This document shows positions 20,230 through 30,507 of a stretch of DNA of 64,000 bases, piece by piece. Source of the DNA: Pontibacillus salipaludis (GTDB lineage Bacteria; Bacillota; Bacilli; Bacillales; BH030062); contig NZ_BMIN01000001.1 in the NCBI RefSeq assembly GCF_014642405.1, positions 310,001-374,000 of the forward strand, read 5' to 3'. The translations under genes were made by a program, and so were the position numbers. Each line of letters starts with the position of its first letter. Positions within the stretch are counted from its first letter, which is position 1. The notes beneath the pieces are model-generated. The model ran no database searches and had not been told where the DNA came from. It saw nothing but the letters and a program-made list of their open reading frames with translations.

Positions 20230-21330
20230 TTATTCAATAGTAACTTCATATCCGTTCGATTGTAGAAGGTTTTTTGCACGTTTTTGATCTTTCTCGGTTT
20301 GAAAACTTAGACGCAAAGCTCCCGTGATCCCTTCCCTGATCTCTAGTATTTGAATGTTCACAATACTGATTGTTTCCTGTGCCACGATGTGCGTGACCTC
20401 AGACAAGGCACCAGGTTGGTCATGAATGTCTACGTACACATCATAAAAAGATGGGATAGCTCCTTTTTGTTTAACAGGGAGACCATCTCGATATTGTTTA
20501 GCTTGTTCCAAATATGTATGTAATTCATCATGTTCCAATGTCTCTACAAGTGATTTAAGATGGTTCATCTCATGGATCCAATCAGTAAGGAGCGAAATCA
20601 TGGTCTCTCGATTTTGGAAAAATATATCATTCCACATTTTAGGATGACTTGAAGCAATTCTTGTAATATCCCTGAATCCACCTGCAGCAAGTTCATGTAA
20701 AAATGGATGTGTGCTATGCCATGACCGAGCTTGATGAACAAGTGCTGAGGCAATTAAATGAGGAAAATGAGATATGACTCCAGTCATCTGATCATGCGCT
20801 TCAACATCAACTGTAACGAAATAACTCCTGGTTGAGTGTAATAATTGTTCAAGCATGGAGATATGTTTTTCTTCAGCGTTTATCCCAGGGATGAATAAAT
20901 AATAAGCGTTTTCGAATAAATGGGCCTTAGCTGCTTCTATACCATTCTTATGCGAGCCTGCCATAGGATGGCCGCCTACAAAGACAATCTGTTGGTTGGT
21001 TAGTGATTGAGCCATGTCCATGACAGGTTTCTTCACAGAACACACATCCGTCACAAGAACTTCTTTATTCAGTTCCATGTCATCGAGCTTGTGGATATAG
21101 GACCTTGTAATCGAAGTAGGAGTAGCAAGAAAGACAATGTCCGCTTGCAATACACCATCCTCAAAGGAATTAGCTCTTTGATCTATGATGTTATTTTCGA
21201 GAGAATAATCAATCGTCCTATCATTTCCATCAAAACCTATAATGGTTATATTTTTATTATTTTGAAGATTTAGGGCAATCGAACCACCGATTAACCCTAA
21301 ACCTACAACAAAAATTGTCGTTTGCTCCAT
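20230..21330 (-). CDS. tyrA: Prephenate dehydrogenase with ACT domain
   Basis: 366 residues. An N-terminal Rossmann fold (GLGLIGGS at 10-17), a helical dimer domain with GGFRDITRIASS, and a C-terminal ACT domain (about 292-366). It makes 4-hydroxyphenylpyruvate from prephenate; the ACT domain suggests tyrosine feedback. It sits between hisC and aroA, as in B. subtilis. Confidence 0.95.
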   Translation of the reverse strand: MEQTTIFVVGLGLIGGSIALNLQNNKNITIIGFDGNDRTIDYSLENNIIDQRANSFEDGVLQADIVFLATPTSITRSYIHKLDDMELNKEVLVTDVCSVKKPVMDMAQSLTNQQIVFVGGHPMAGSHKNGIEAAKAHLFENAYYLFIPGINAEEKHISMLEQLLHSTRSYFVTVDVEAHDQMTGVISHFPHLIASALVHQARSWHSTHPFLHELAAGGFRDITRIASSHPKMWNDIFFQNRETMISLLTDWIHEMNHLKSLVETLEHDELHTYLEQAKQYRDGLPVKQKGAIPSFYDVYVDIHDQPGALSEVTHIVAQETISIVNIQILEIREGITGALRLSFQTEKDQKRAKNLLQSNGYEVTIE

Positions 21331-21333
21331 CGG

Positions 21334-22431
21334 TTAACTATTTTCTACCTTTGCCAATTTTTCTTCCATTGAGTTCATTACTTCTTTCATGTGATCTTTC
21401 TTTCCAATCGTTAAACGAATGGAATGTGGAATCCCAAGGGCTTCACCAGATCGAACGATGAATCCATTCTGGAGAAGGTGTTCTGTCATTTCATCCCCTG
21501 TAATTGGTAAGTGAATGAGCAGAAAATTCGTTTCAGAAGGGTAGTAACGCAGTCCAAGACGATCGCAAAAGTCTTCTAACTCTTGTTTTGTTTCTACATT
21601 TTGTTCGAAAGTTTTTTCGATAAACGCTTTATCTTCCAATGCTAAGACAGCAGCATGCTGAGCAATGACTGAAGTATTAAATGGTTCACGTGCAGGCTCA
21701 AGTTTTGTAATAACAGATTCTTGAGCTATACCATATCCAATACGTAAAGCAGCAAGTCCATAAGCTTTTGAGAACGTTCGTGTAATAATTAAATTCTCGT
21801 ACTCTTCTAATGAATTAAGGGCATTTGGGAAGTCTTCTGTGCCAACATACTCCATATAAGCCTCATCTAGAACAACAAGTACATGTTCAGGGCAGTTCTT
21901 CATAAACTGATCAAACTCAGCTTGAGTAAATATGTTACCTGTAGGATTATTAGGGTTACACAACCAAATAACACGAGTTTGTTCATCGATAATCGATAAC
22001 ATTTCATCTAAATCATGATAGCCATTTACTAAAGGTACCTCCCGAACTTCTGCGCCTTCAATAAGGGCATTGTGTCGGTATTGTGGAAAAGTTGGCGTTG
22101 CCATAATTGTATTGGTACCTGGTTCTAAATAAGTGCGGCAAATGATTTGCATAATTTCATCAGACCCATTCCCAAAGATCAATTTTGTTTCATCTACATG
22201 AAGTTCAGCAGCTAGTTTCGTTCTTAACTTTCTAGCGTAGCCATCTGGATAGATCTCAAGATTCGTAACTGCATCTTGAAGATGTTTTTGCACATGACTT
22301 GAAAAGCCGAATGGATTCTCATTAGAAGCTAACTTTATAATTCTCTCTAATCCATATGCTTCCTTTACCTCATCGATTGTTTTGCCTGGGACATATGGCT
22401 TTAATTGATTAAAGATTGGTTTTGTTCTCAT
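21334..22431 (-). CDS. hisC: Histidinol-phosphate / aromatic aminotransferase
   Basis: 365-residue fold-type I PLP enzyme. NPNNPTG is at 159-165 and the PLP lysine is Lys222 in TFSKAYGLAALR. In B. subtilis the same gene serves histidine, tyrosine and phenylalanine synthesis, which explains its place in the aro cluster. Its ATG overlaps the aroH stop by 4 bp; the trp genes normally found in between are missing. Confidence 0.95.
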   Translation of the reverse strand: MRTKPIFNQLKPYVPGKTIDEVKEAYGLERIIKLASNENPFGFSSHVQKHLQDAVTNLEIYPDGYARKLRTKLAAELHVDETKLIFGNGSDEIMQIICRTYLEPGTNTIMATPTFPQYRHNALIEGAEVREVPLVNGYHDLDEMLSIIDEQTRVIWLCNPNNPTGNIFTQAEFDQFMKNCPEHVLVVLDEAYMEYVGTEDFPNALNSLEEYENLIITRTFSKAYGLAALRIGYGIAQESVITKLEPAREPFNTSVIAQHAAVLALEDKAFIEKTFEQNVETKQELEDFCDRLGLRYYPSETNFLLIHLPITGDEMTEHLLQNGFIVRSGEALGIPHSIRLTIGKKDHMKEVMNSMEEKLAKVENS

Positions 22432-22811
22432 GATAAACCCTTCCCTTCTTCTTGAATAAGATCCGGACGTAATTGCTTTGCTTCATACTGATAGATATGA
22501 CGGATATCTCTTTGTTTGGCTTCTGTATTCACGTGCATCATAACTCGAATACAACGTTCAAGAGATTGGGGAACCGGTACTTCTCTCATACACATCACCG
22601 GCACAAACGTCCAACCTTCTATCTTCCGAACCGCTTTTGCTGGGAATGTTGCATTTAAATCTTCTGTAGTTGAAATTTGAATCGATGCAACTTTTTCAGG
22701 ATCAATCTCGTTCTCATCAATCATTTCTTCTAGCAATGCATGAGTATTTGTCACAATTTCCTCTGCTCTATTCTCCTTAACTGTTGTAGCTCCTCTAACT
22801 CCTCTAATCAT
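22428..22811 (-). CDS. aroH: Chorismate mutase (AroH type)
   Basis: 127-residue monofunctional chorismate mutase of the B. subtilis pseudo-beta-barrel type. IRGVRGATTV, VPVMCMREV and CIRVMMHV supply the known active-site arginine and cysteine positions. It lies 2 bp after aroB. Confidence 0.95.
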   Translation of the reverse strand: MIRGVRGATTVKENRAEEIVTNTHALLEEMIDENEIDPEKVASIQISTTEDLNATFPAKAVRKIEGWTFVPVMCMREVPVPQSLERCIRVMMHVNTEAKQRDIRHIYQYEAKQLRPDLIQEEGKGLS

Positions 22812-22813
22812 AC

Positions 22814-23893
22814 TTAACTCACCTCTTTGTGATACTCTTTTAATTCTTCTTTAATCTGATCTACTGTAAAGGAAACAACTTCCGGCTTACCTCGCTTGGA
22901 TAATAACACCAACCTTATTTCTGATTGAATATTCTTCTTATCCCTTGTCATTCTATGTAGTAATTCATCTGTATTTAACTGATCTAATAAAGCAATAGGA
23001 TAATTATGCTTAGAAATCCATTCTCTAAACCTTTGGCGATTAAGGTCGACATTATAATAAGACTCACTAACTTTAAGAGCAAAGTCCATCCCGATAGCAA
23101 CAGCCTCTCCATGCGTGACCTTACCGTATCCCAGCTCTGCTTCAATGGCATGACCTAGCGTATGACCAAAATTCAGAAAACGGCGAATACCTTGCTCCCT
23201 TTCATCATCAGATACAATTCTTGCCTTAACAGCAATCCCTTGGTATAGGAGAGAATTAATCCAGTCACTTTCCAAATCTGAAAAGCTATTTAATTTATAA
23301 CATTGTTCTAAAAACGCATGATCCTGAGCAATCCAAGCATGTTTAATAACTTCAGCCATACCTGATCGCCATTCAGTTTTACTTAGTGTCCGTAAGGTTT
23401 CAGTATCGTAGATAACAGCAACTGGTTGATAGAAGTGACCAATCAAATTCTTGCCAAGTTCATGATTAATAGCAACTTTTCCACCTACACTACTATCATG
23501 TGCGAGTAATGTAGTTGGAAGCTGAACATAATCTATGCCTCGCATATAACTGGCTGCTACATAACCAGCAAGATCACCTACCACTCCACCTCCAAGGGCG
23601 ACAATTAAAGACTCCCGATCTATACCATTTTCAATAGCTTTAGTATGACAATCATAGAATACAGATAGACTTTTAGATTGTTCCCCAGCAGGAACAACGT
23701 AGCTTGATACTGTCGTCTCCTTAGAAAAAGCATCTTTAACATCCTGTAGATATAAAGGGGCGACATGGCTATCTGTTATCACGAAAACTTGCCTATACGA
23801 AGTAGGCAAGTAATCTGTGATTGTATGTCGTAAACCTTCTCCAATTGATATGGAGTATATACCAGAGTCATGTTCGACTTGTAGCTGCTCCAT
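22814..23893 (-). CDS. aroB: 3-dehydroquinate synthase
   Basis: 359-residue NAD- and metal-dependent enzyme, second step of the shikimate pathway. GGGVVGDLAGYVAASYMRG, the metal-site NFGHTLGHAIE and HGEAVAIGM are present. The ATG at 23893 overlaps the aroC stop as TAATG and has an AGGTG site; a GTG three codons earlier is less likely. Confidence 0.96.
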   Translation of the reverse strand: MEQLQVEHDSGIYSISIGEGLRHTITDYLPTSYRQVFVITDSHVAPLYLQDVKDAFSKETTVSSYVVPAGEQSKSLSVFYDCHTKAIENGIDRESLIVALGGGVVGDLAGYVAASYMRGIDYVQLPTTLLAHDSSVGGKVAINHELGKNLIGHFYQPVAVIYDTETLRTLSKTEWRSGMAEVIKHAWIAQDHAFLEQCYKLNSFSDLESDWINSLLYQGIAVKARIVSDDEREQGIRRFLNFGHTLGHAIEAELGYGKVTHGEAVAIGMDFALKVSESYYNVDLNRQRFREWISKHNYPIALLDQLNTDELLHRMTRDKKNIQSEIRLVLLSKRGKPEVVSFTVDQIKEELKEYHKEVS

Positions 23894-25059
23894 TAGAAGC
23901 ACCTAATTTCTTCTCTGTATTGATCTAAGCTTTCTTTTAATTTAGGGAACTGGTCATGCGGGAATTGTTCTGTTAATGCACGCGCTAATTCCCATGCGAC
24001 AACATGTTCCATTACCACTGCTGCAGCTGGAACCGCACATGAATCTGAGCGTTCAATGCTTGCTTTAAATGGCTCTTTTGTATCAATATCCACACTTTGT
24101 AACGGTTTATAAAGTGTAGGGATTGGTTTCATCACACCTTTTACAATTAAAGGCATGCCAGTAGTCATACCGCCTTCAAAACCACCTAAGCGATTAGTTT
24201 TACGGTAATAACCTCTCTCTTCTGACCAAGCGATTTCATCATGAACTTCGCTACCATTGAGATGACCTGCTTCAAAGCCTACTCCAAACTCAACACCTTT
24301 AAAGGCATTAATGCTGACAACACTTCCAGCTATGCGAGAATCAATTTTACGGTCGTACTGAACATATGAGCCAATACCTGCTGGCATGCCCTCAACCATT
24401 ACTTCGACAATACCTCCAATTGAATCCCCTTCTTGCTTTGCTGTATCAATTGCCTGCATCATTTTCTCTTCTGCCTCTTTATCGAGAGTTCTAACAGGTG
24501 AAGCTTCTGACATATCCTTACGTTCCTGTAGAGACATCGTTTCATCATAAGAAGCTGTGATACCACCAATTGTATTCACATACCCTGTAATCTTAATATC
24601 AAGTTCTGCAAGTAGTTTTTTCGCGATTGCACCAGCTGCTACGCGGGCAGCAGTCTCTCTTGCAGAAGAACGCTCTAATACATTTCGCATATCTCTGTGA
24701 CCATATTTTAATGCTCCGTTCAAATCTGCATGCCCAGGACGAGGGCGACTAATTGTGCGACGTACTTCTTCATCGTCACCTATAGGATCTTCTCCCATTA
24801 TATTTCTCCAATGAGTAAAATCATCGTTTGTTAGAACCAATGATATTGGAGAACCAAGTGTATATCCATGTCGAACGCCACCTGTAATATTAATTAAGTC
24901 TTTCTCGATCTGCATACGGCGTCCTCGTCCATATCCTCCCTGCCTGCGGATTAGTGATTCGTTAATGTCCTCAGTTAGTAATGGCATGAGGGAAGGGATC
25001 CCTTCTACGATTGTGGTAAGTTGTTTGCCGTGTGATTCGCCTGCAGTTAAATATCTCAT
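23893..25059 (-). CDS. aroC: Chorismate synthase
   Basis: 388-residue FMN-dependent enzyme (aroF in B. subtilis) that forms chorismate. [34 protein letters not shown] and [15 protein letters not shown] are signature segments. First gene of the aroC-aroB-aroH-hisC-tyrA-aroA run, with AAAGGAGAG before the ATG. Confidence 0.97.
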   Translation of the reverse strand: MRYLTAGESHGKQLTTIVEGIPSLMPLLTEDINESLIRRQGGYGRGRRMQIEKDLINITGGVRHGYTLGSPISLVLTNDDFTHWRNIMGEDPIGDDEEVRRTISRPRPGHADLNGALKYGHRDMRNVLERSSARETAARVAAGAIAKKLLAELDIKITGYVNTIGGITASYDETMSLQERKDMSEASPVRTLDKEAEEKMMQAIDTAKQEGDSIGGIVEVMVEGMPAGIGSYVQYDRKIDSRIAGSVVSINAFKGVEFGVGFEAGHLNGSEVHDEIAWSEERGYYRKTNRLGGFEGGMTTGMPLIVKGVMKPIPTLYKPLQSVDIDTKEPFKASIERSDSCAVPAAAVVMEHVVAWELARALTEQFPHDQFPKLKESLDQYREEIRCF

Positions 25060-25107
25060 CTAAACTCTCCTTTTCTCAGCTATACTTTATGAATTTTGTA
25101 TTACTAT

Positions 25108-25137
25108 ATCATATCCATTAGGAACTGTGTTCATCAA
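25108..25137 (-). promoter_or_regulatory. Predicted sigma-A promoter of the aromatic operon
   Basis: Minus-strand TTGATG, an 18-bp spacer and TATGAT. The leader to aroC would be about 40 nt. Confidence 0.4.
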
Positions 25138-25216
25138 ATATGAAAAATTGCACAATCTATCTAAAAATCCAAAAAAGTCAGAATATTCACAGTAGTATTA
25201 ACGGGGCCGATCCTTC

Positions 25217-25993
<777 letters not shown>

Positions 25994-26157
25994 TTATATC
26001 GTTCTCCTCCACTCTAATGCCCATCTCTCAATTTCTATAGTATTAAAAAGTCACACAATGTAAGTATACTTGAAGAACGCGATGTTAAAAAGCTTAATAC
26101 ATCATTTCACATTTATAACAACTATTGCATTCATTCAAGGAGGAATTTGAACTTAAA

Positions 26158-26204
26158 ATAAGCAAGAGGCCGTAATCTAGAAATCGATTACGGCCTCTTG
26201 CTTA
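26158..26204 (-). terminator. Rho-independent terminator after ndk
   Basis: AGCAAGAGGCCGTAATC pairs perfectly with GATTACGGCCTCTTGCT around a short loop. It lies in the 268-bp gap between ndk and cheR; the sequence is palindromic enough to work in both directions. Confidence 0.8.
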
Positions 26205-26261
26205 TATCCTTTGTTTCCCTAACTTACCATTAAGAGAAGACCACCTTGCTGAATGATAAGT

Positions 26262-26708
26262 CTAGTAAAGCCAGTTTTGATCGTTTTTCTCATAGTTAAG
26301 GATTTCTTCCCCATTGAAAAACAGACCAATTTCTCGTTGTGCGCTTTCTGGAGAATCGGAACCGTGAATAACATTCTTACCTACCGTTAATCCGAAGTCC
26401 CCTCTCACAGTACCCGGCATTGCTTCTGAAGGGTTAGTTTTACCCATCATCTGACGAGCTGTAGCAATAACATTTTCGCCTTCCCATACCATAGCAAAAA
26501 CAGGACCAGATGTGATGAACTCAACAAGTTCACCAAAGAAAGGCTTTTCTTTGTGCTCGCCGTAATGTTCTTCAGCTAGGCTTGATGGAATTTGCATTAA
26601 CTTCCCACCAGCTAATTTAAATCCCTTCTTCTCAAACCTATTTACAATATCCCCGATTAAATTTCGTTGTACTCCGTCTGGTTTGACCATAATGAACGTT
26701 TTTTCCAT
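26262..26708 (-). CDS. ndk: Nucleoside diphosphate kinase
   Basis: 148-residue enzyme that transfers phosphate from ATP to NDPs through a histidine intermediate, seen in NVIHGSDS near residue 115. KPDGVQR and the C-terminal FFNGEEI block are conserved. The ATG at 26708 has AGAGGTGG upstream; a GTG three codons earlier overlaps that site. Confidence 0.96.
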   Translation of the reverse strand: MEKTFIMVKPDGVQRNLIGDIVNRFEKKGFKLAGGKLMQIPSSLAEEHYGEHKEKPFFGELVEFITSGPVFAMVWEGENVIATARQMMGKTNPSEAMPGTVRGDFGLTVGKNVIHGSDSPESAQREIGLFFNGEEILNYEKNDQNWLY

Positions 26709-26804
26709 TTTCTCCACCTCTTAGTTATGTAGAATTATGAAAGCGTTTAAATGTTTAACCAGATGAAATTCTATCAAATTTTTGGAAAAGTAGCAAACGT
26801 TTTC

Positions 26805-27776
26805 TTAAGATTTTCGTTTGCCAATATATTTAGCAATTTTCATAAAGGTTTGTTTTTCCTTTTGATCAGGTAGAACCTCCAGAGCTTCATATGCTTTTTC
26901 TAAATATTGTTCGCTTAAGGCGAGTGATCGCTCAATAGCACCTGAACCTTTAATTTTAGCAATTACCCAAGCCATATCGTCTTTAGTAACCTCTTGTTTT
27001 TGAAACAAATCTTTCAGTTCTTGTTTAAATGTGTCGTCTTGATTAATAGCATACAGTACTGGAATGGTAATATTCCCTTGCATCAGATCGCTTCCAGCAG
27101 GCTTCCCGAGCTCCTTTTCTGTTGCAGTGAAATCTAAAACATCATCAATTACTTGGTAAGACATACCTACATAATATCCGTACTTAAACAGAGCCATTTC
27201 AACCCTTTCATTTGCCCCCGCAGCAACAGCTCCGAGACGACAACTTACAGCGATTAAGAGGGCCGTTTTACGTTTGATTCTACGGAGATAAGTACGAAGA
27301 TTTTGTTCCCAATTAAACTTGTCCTTAATTTGCTCTATTTCACCAACACAGACCTCTACAATTGTTTTAGAAAGAATCTGGTGAGCCTTTACGTTTTCTA
27401 AATTAGACAAACTCTCAATGGCTCTGGCAAATATGTAATCCCCTGAATACATTGCCACCCGATTATCCCACTTAGCTTTAATCGTTTGCTCTCCTCTTCT
27501 AAGCTCAGCATCATCTATGACATCATCATGCACAAGAGAAGCCATATGAATAAGTTCTAAAGCTACAGCCACATGTTTGATTCTTTCAATGTCATAGTTG
27601 CCAAACTTAGCCGCTAATAAAACAAAAACAGGACGGATTCGCTTTCCTCCTGCCTGTAACAATTGGGTAGAAGCTTCTCTTAAAATACTATGATCAGCCT
27701 GAATAGTTGTATTAAGAGTTTTTTCTATTTTATCAATATCTTGTTTTAAGTATGGATAGATCATCGCTAATTTCAT
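26805..27776 (-). CDS. hepT: Heptaprenyl diphosphate synthase component II
   Basis: 323-residue trans-prenyltransferase, catalytic subunit for the menaquinone-7 side chain. First aspartate-rich motif DDVIDD (84-89), second DDVLD near 211; GGKRIRP is also present. It works with HepS, encoded just upstream of menH. The ATG at 27776 follows AAAGGTGA. The set supplies the quinone used by QcrABC. Confidence 0.95.
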   Translation of the reverse strand: MKLAMIYPYLKQDIDKIEKTLNTTIQADHSILREASTQLLQAGGKRIRPVFVLLAAKFGNYDIERIKHVAVALELIHMASLVHDDVIDDAELRRGEQTIKAKWDNRVAMYSGDYIFARAIESLSNLENVKAHQILSKTIVEVCVGEIEQIKDKFNWEQNLRTYLRRIKRKTALLIAVSCRLGAVAAGANERVEMALFKYGYYVGMSYQVIDDVLDFTATEKELGKPAGSDLMQGNITIPVLYAINQDDTFKQELKDLFQKQEVTKDDMAWVIAKIKGSGAIERSLALSEQYLEKAYEALEVLPDQKEKQTFMKIAKYIGKRKS

Positions 27777-27800
27777 TGGAGTCACCTTTATATCATTTTC

Positions 27801-28514
27801 TTACTTCAACGGCTTTGTTCCGAGATGCATCGCAGCAACTCCACCCGTGTAACCTTTTACTTCAACATCTTTCAATCCAGCTTGTTCAAACATCTTTTTT
27901 AATTCTAGTCTACCAGGAAAATCTTTCGCAGACTCCTGAAGCCATGAATATTCTTCATAACTTTTTGCAAACAGGCGACCTAAGAAAGGCATAATATGTT
28001 GAAAGTAGAAATAATATGCTTGCCTAAATCCTAAAGCAGTGGGCTGAGATGTCTCTAAGCACACAACTAAACCTCCTGGCTTTACTACCCGAGTCATTTC
28101 CTTCAGGACTTGCAAATAGTCTGGGACATTTCTAAGCCCAAAACCGATCGTAGCATAATCAAAACTATTCTCCTCATAAGGAAGTTCCATTGCATTTCCA
28201 TGTTTGAAATCGACGTAATCCAGGCTCAGCTTGTTTTTCTTCTCCACTCCTACACTTAGCATATTTTCGCTAAAATCAAGACCCACGACTTTACCCTTTT
28301 CTCCAACTTTCTCTGCAAGTGCTAAAGTCCAATCGCCTGTCCCACAGCAAACATCGATTGCACATTCTCCTTTTTGAACGTTCATCCGATTCATTACATC
28401 CTTACGCCATGCTTTATGACGTTGAAAGGAAATAATTGAGTTCATAACATCATATCGGTTATAAATTTTCTCAAAAACATGATGAACACGTTGTGATTTC
28501 GTTTGTTGATCCAT
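27801..28514 (-). CDS. menH: Demethylmenaquinone methyltransferase
   Basis: 237-residue SAM-dependent methyltransferase (UbiE/MenG family; menH in older B. subtilis naming). SAM motif [14 protein letters not shown] and GFGLRNVPD are diagnostic. It performs the last step of menaquinone synthesis. Located between hepS (3 bp) and hepT. Confidence 0.95.
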   Translation of the reverse strand: MDQQTKSQRVHHVFEKIYNRYDVMNSIISFQRHKAWRKDVMNRMNVQKGECAIDVCCGTGDWTLALAEKVGEKGKVVGLDFSENMLSVGVEKKNKLSLDYVDFKHGNAMELPYEENSFDYATIGFGLRNVPDYLQVLKEMTRVVKPGGLVVCLETSQPTALGFRQAYYFYFQHIMPFLGRLFAKSYEEYSWLQESAKDFPGRLELKKMFEQAGLKDVEVKGYTGGVAAMHLGTKPLK

Positions 28515-28517
28515 TGT

Positions 28518-29321
28518 TTATCCTTCCTCCACTGCTTGATGTTTCAAATAAAATGAATGGTATATATGATGCTGGAGGTACGTTTTTAGAGTACTAAAGC
28601 TACCTGGCAAATGAGTCAGAGATTGCTCAACTGAAACCATTTGGTTCTTCATGTACTTCTCTATTGTTCGCAGTGCTTGTGCTCCATTTTGATGAACAAG
28701 TGTGCTTTTAATAAGTAATTCAATCAATGGGGAATTTTCACGTTTTCGAAAACGACGATCTTCATATTGCAATCTTTTGGCTAAAAGCCAATCTCCTGCT
28801 ACCTTATTCATCATTGGTTGGTTTACGAATTCAGCTACACGTTGAATTAATAACGACTCCACTTGTTTTAAAGCATCCATTACTTGAGCAATAGAAGGAA
28901 AATCTTGATTGTAAATCTTCATTTTCAATTCATTGATCTCTTTAATGGCAGAAGCTAGTGTATGAATCATTGGTAAATCCTCTATTTTAGACAAAAGGTA
29001 ATAATATAACCCACTGTAATAGTCACCAGCTAATACGGTAAGCTGACGACTCTTTGTTACATGGTCCTCTTCGTTCATTGTTGAAGAATTCACAAGTTCA
29101 TGAGTATCTAAAGCTATTTGTACTAGCATCGTTGAAATTATATAATGCTTCTGCTTGTCTTCACTTAGATCTGTATCTTGCAATAAAGACGTTAGAAACA
29201 TGAGTTTATCTTCACAGATTACGGGATCAGATATATATTTGGCTAAATAAGGATGTTGGATTTGATGTTCAATACTAGTTCTTAAGTGTTCAATATTCAC
29301 ATTTGTATTATTCACTGACAT
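28518..29321 (-). CDS. hepS: Heptaprenyl diphosphate synthase component I
   Basis: 267-residue, mostly helical protein that matches the HepS/HepPP syn 1 family; it sets product length together with HepT. It has no aspartate-rich motif, as expected for this subunit. Start chosen at the ATG at 29321, preceded by AAAGG and GGTG; a GTG lies one codon upstream. Confidence 0.92.
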   Translation of the reverse strand: MSVNNTNVNIEHLRTSIEHQIQHPYLAKYISDPVICEDKLMFLTSLLQDTDLSEDKQKHYIISTMLVQIALDTHELVNSSTMNEEDHVTKSRQLTVLAGDYYSGLYYYLLSKIEDLPMIHTLASAIKEINELKMKIYNQDFPSIAQVMDALKQVESLLIQRVAEFVNQPMMNKVAGDWLLAKRLQYEDRRFRKRENSPLIELLIKSTLVHQNGAQALRTIEKYMKNQMVSVEQSLTHLPGSFSTLKTYLQHHIYHSFYLKHQAVEEG

Positions 29322-29449
29322 CACCCAAAACCTTTCGTGCCGTATCTCGGCTAACTCTCGTCTATTATAGCATATCTAACAGTCTCAACACATTTATGAG
29401 TACCTATAGTGTGCCCATTATTTCTAAATGATTATATGTATAAAAGAAA

Positions 29450-29477
29450 AAGCAGAGCGTTCAGGTCACTCTGCCTC
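29450..29477 (-). terminator. Terminator overlapping the end of mtrB
   Basis: GGCAGAGTG pairs with CGCTCTGC-type sequence and is followed by TTTTTCTTTT on the minus strand. It includes the mtrB stop codon, so hepS-menH-hepT probably has its own promoter in 29325-29450. Confidence 0.6.
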
Positions 29478-29696
29478 GGTGTTCATCTCGCCGTGACTTG
29501 TCTGAATTACTGCTTTACCCCTAACTTTAACCGCTGAGGTATGTTCTGTGAACTGGGCAATCATAACCTCACCAGTATCGAGTTTCTCGGAATGATGGAA
29601 CCGTGTATCTGTACCCCTAGTGAGGCCAATTACATTGACTCCATCCTCAAGCGCTTTAATCACAAAAAAATCTCCGCTAGACTTTTGGTTGCTCAT
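29466..29696 (-). CDS. mtrB: Trp RNA-binding attenuation protein (TRAP)
   Basis: 76-residue TRAP subunit, nearly identical in pattern to B. subtilis MtrB ([28 protein letters not shown]). Eleven subunits form a ring that binds tryptophan and GAG/UAG repeats in trp leaders. The usual partner folE (mtrA) is missing between this gene and hbs, and the trp operon is not in the nearby aro cluster. AGGAGG site before the ATG. Confidence 0.96.
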   Translation of the reverse strand: MSNQKSSGDFFVIKALEDGVNVIGLTRGTDTRFHHSEKLDTGEVMIAQFTEHTSAVKVRGKAVIQTSHGEMNTEAE

Positions 29697-29787
29697 CTCA
29701 ATCCTCCTAGAGCTAATCTTTATTTACTATCTCTTAAAATAACATGCGTGTCAATTCATATACATCGAGTTAAGTGTCTAAATGTGA

Positions 29788-29825
29788 AAATAAGGCTGAC
29801 CCATAAAATTGAGTCAGCCTTACTC
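29788..29825 (-). terminator. Rho-independent terminator after hbs
   Basis: TAAGGCTGAC pairs with GTCAGCCTTA, 19 bp past the hbs stop. Confidence 0.7.
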
Positions 29826-29843
29826 ATTATGCCCTATATGTAA

Positions 29844-30116
29844 TTACTTTACGGAATCCTTAAGGGCTTTACCTGGTTTGAATGCTGGTACTTTGCTAGC
29901 AGAAATCTCGATTTCTTGGCCAGTCTGTGGGTTACGACCTTTACGAGCCGCACGCTCACGTACTTCAAAGTTACCAAAACCAATAAGTTGTACTTTATCA
30001 CCGTCTTTAAGCGTTTCAGTGATTGAATCAAAAACTGCATCTACAGCTTTTGTAGCATCTTTTTTAGAAAGATCACTTTTCTCTGCAACTGCATTGATAA
30101 GATCTGTCTTGTTCAT
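29844..30116 (-). CDS. hbs: DNA-binding protein HU (HBsu)
   Basis: 90-residue histone-like protein that bends DNA and organises the nucleoid. [31 protein letters not shown] and the VPAFKPGK end are diagnostic. The ATG at 30116 has GGAGGAGGTG in front. The 387-bp gap to spoIVA holds its promoter region, which I could not resolve, an operator-like dyad at 30394-30408 and the spoIVA terminator. Confidence 0.97.
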   Translation of the reverse strand: MNKTDLINAVAEKSDLSKKDATKAVDAVFDSITETLKDGDKVQLIGFGNFEVRERAARKGRNPQTGQEIEISASKVPAFKPGKALKDSVK

Positions 30117-30468
30117 GCTATTCACCTCCTCCCAGGAAATGGTTACGCATTCATTTGTGCCAAGTTGGAAACATGTTGTTACCTACATTTGTGCACATTT
30201 TTGTAACGTCTTATACCTATTTTCACCAAGAAAACTTGATGACAAGCCTTATATTAAACGATGAGGAGCGTGATTTCAATAAAAACCATAAACTTTCTTT
30301 AACAAAAAGACTGATATACCAAGACTTCAAGCCCTTTTATGTATATAAAACATTTGTTTTTTGAATTATCAGACAAAAGCTACACCCCTTGATATGAAAG
30401 GCTTTCATTCATATGGATAAGTTTTCTATTTTACATCTATTAGGGAATTACCCTCTCTTTAAAATTTC

Positions 30469-30507
30469 TTTAAAAAAAATAAAAAAAAGCGGTGGTTAAC
30501 CGCTTAT
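30469..30507 (-). terminator. Rho-independent terminator after spoIVA
   Basis: AGCGG and CCGCT around a 7-nt loop, followed by eight Ts and a further T-rich stretch on the minus strand. Confidence 0.7.

Noticed and set aside
25060-25107. TRAP-binding site in the aroC leader
   Set aside because: Only about four GAG/UAG triplets with irregular spacing are present; TRAP targets usually need eight to eleven.
26738-26751. cre upstream of ndk (TGAAAGCGTTTAAA)
   Set aside because: The final CA of the consensus is AA and no promoter could be aligned with it.
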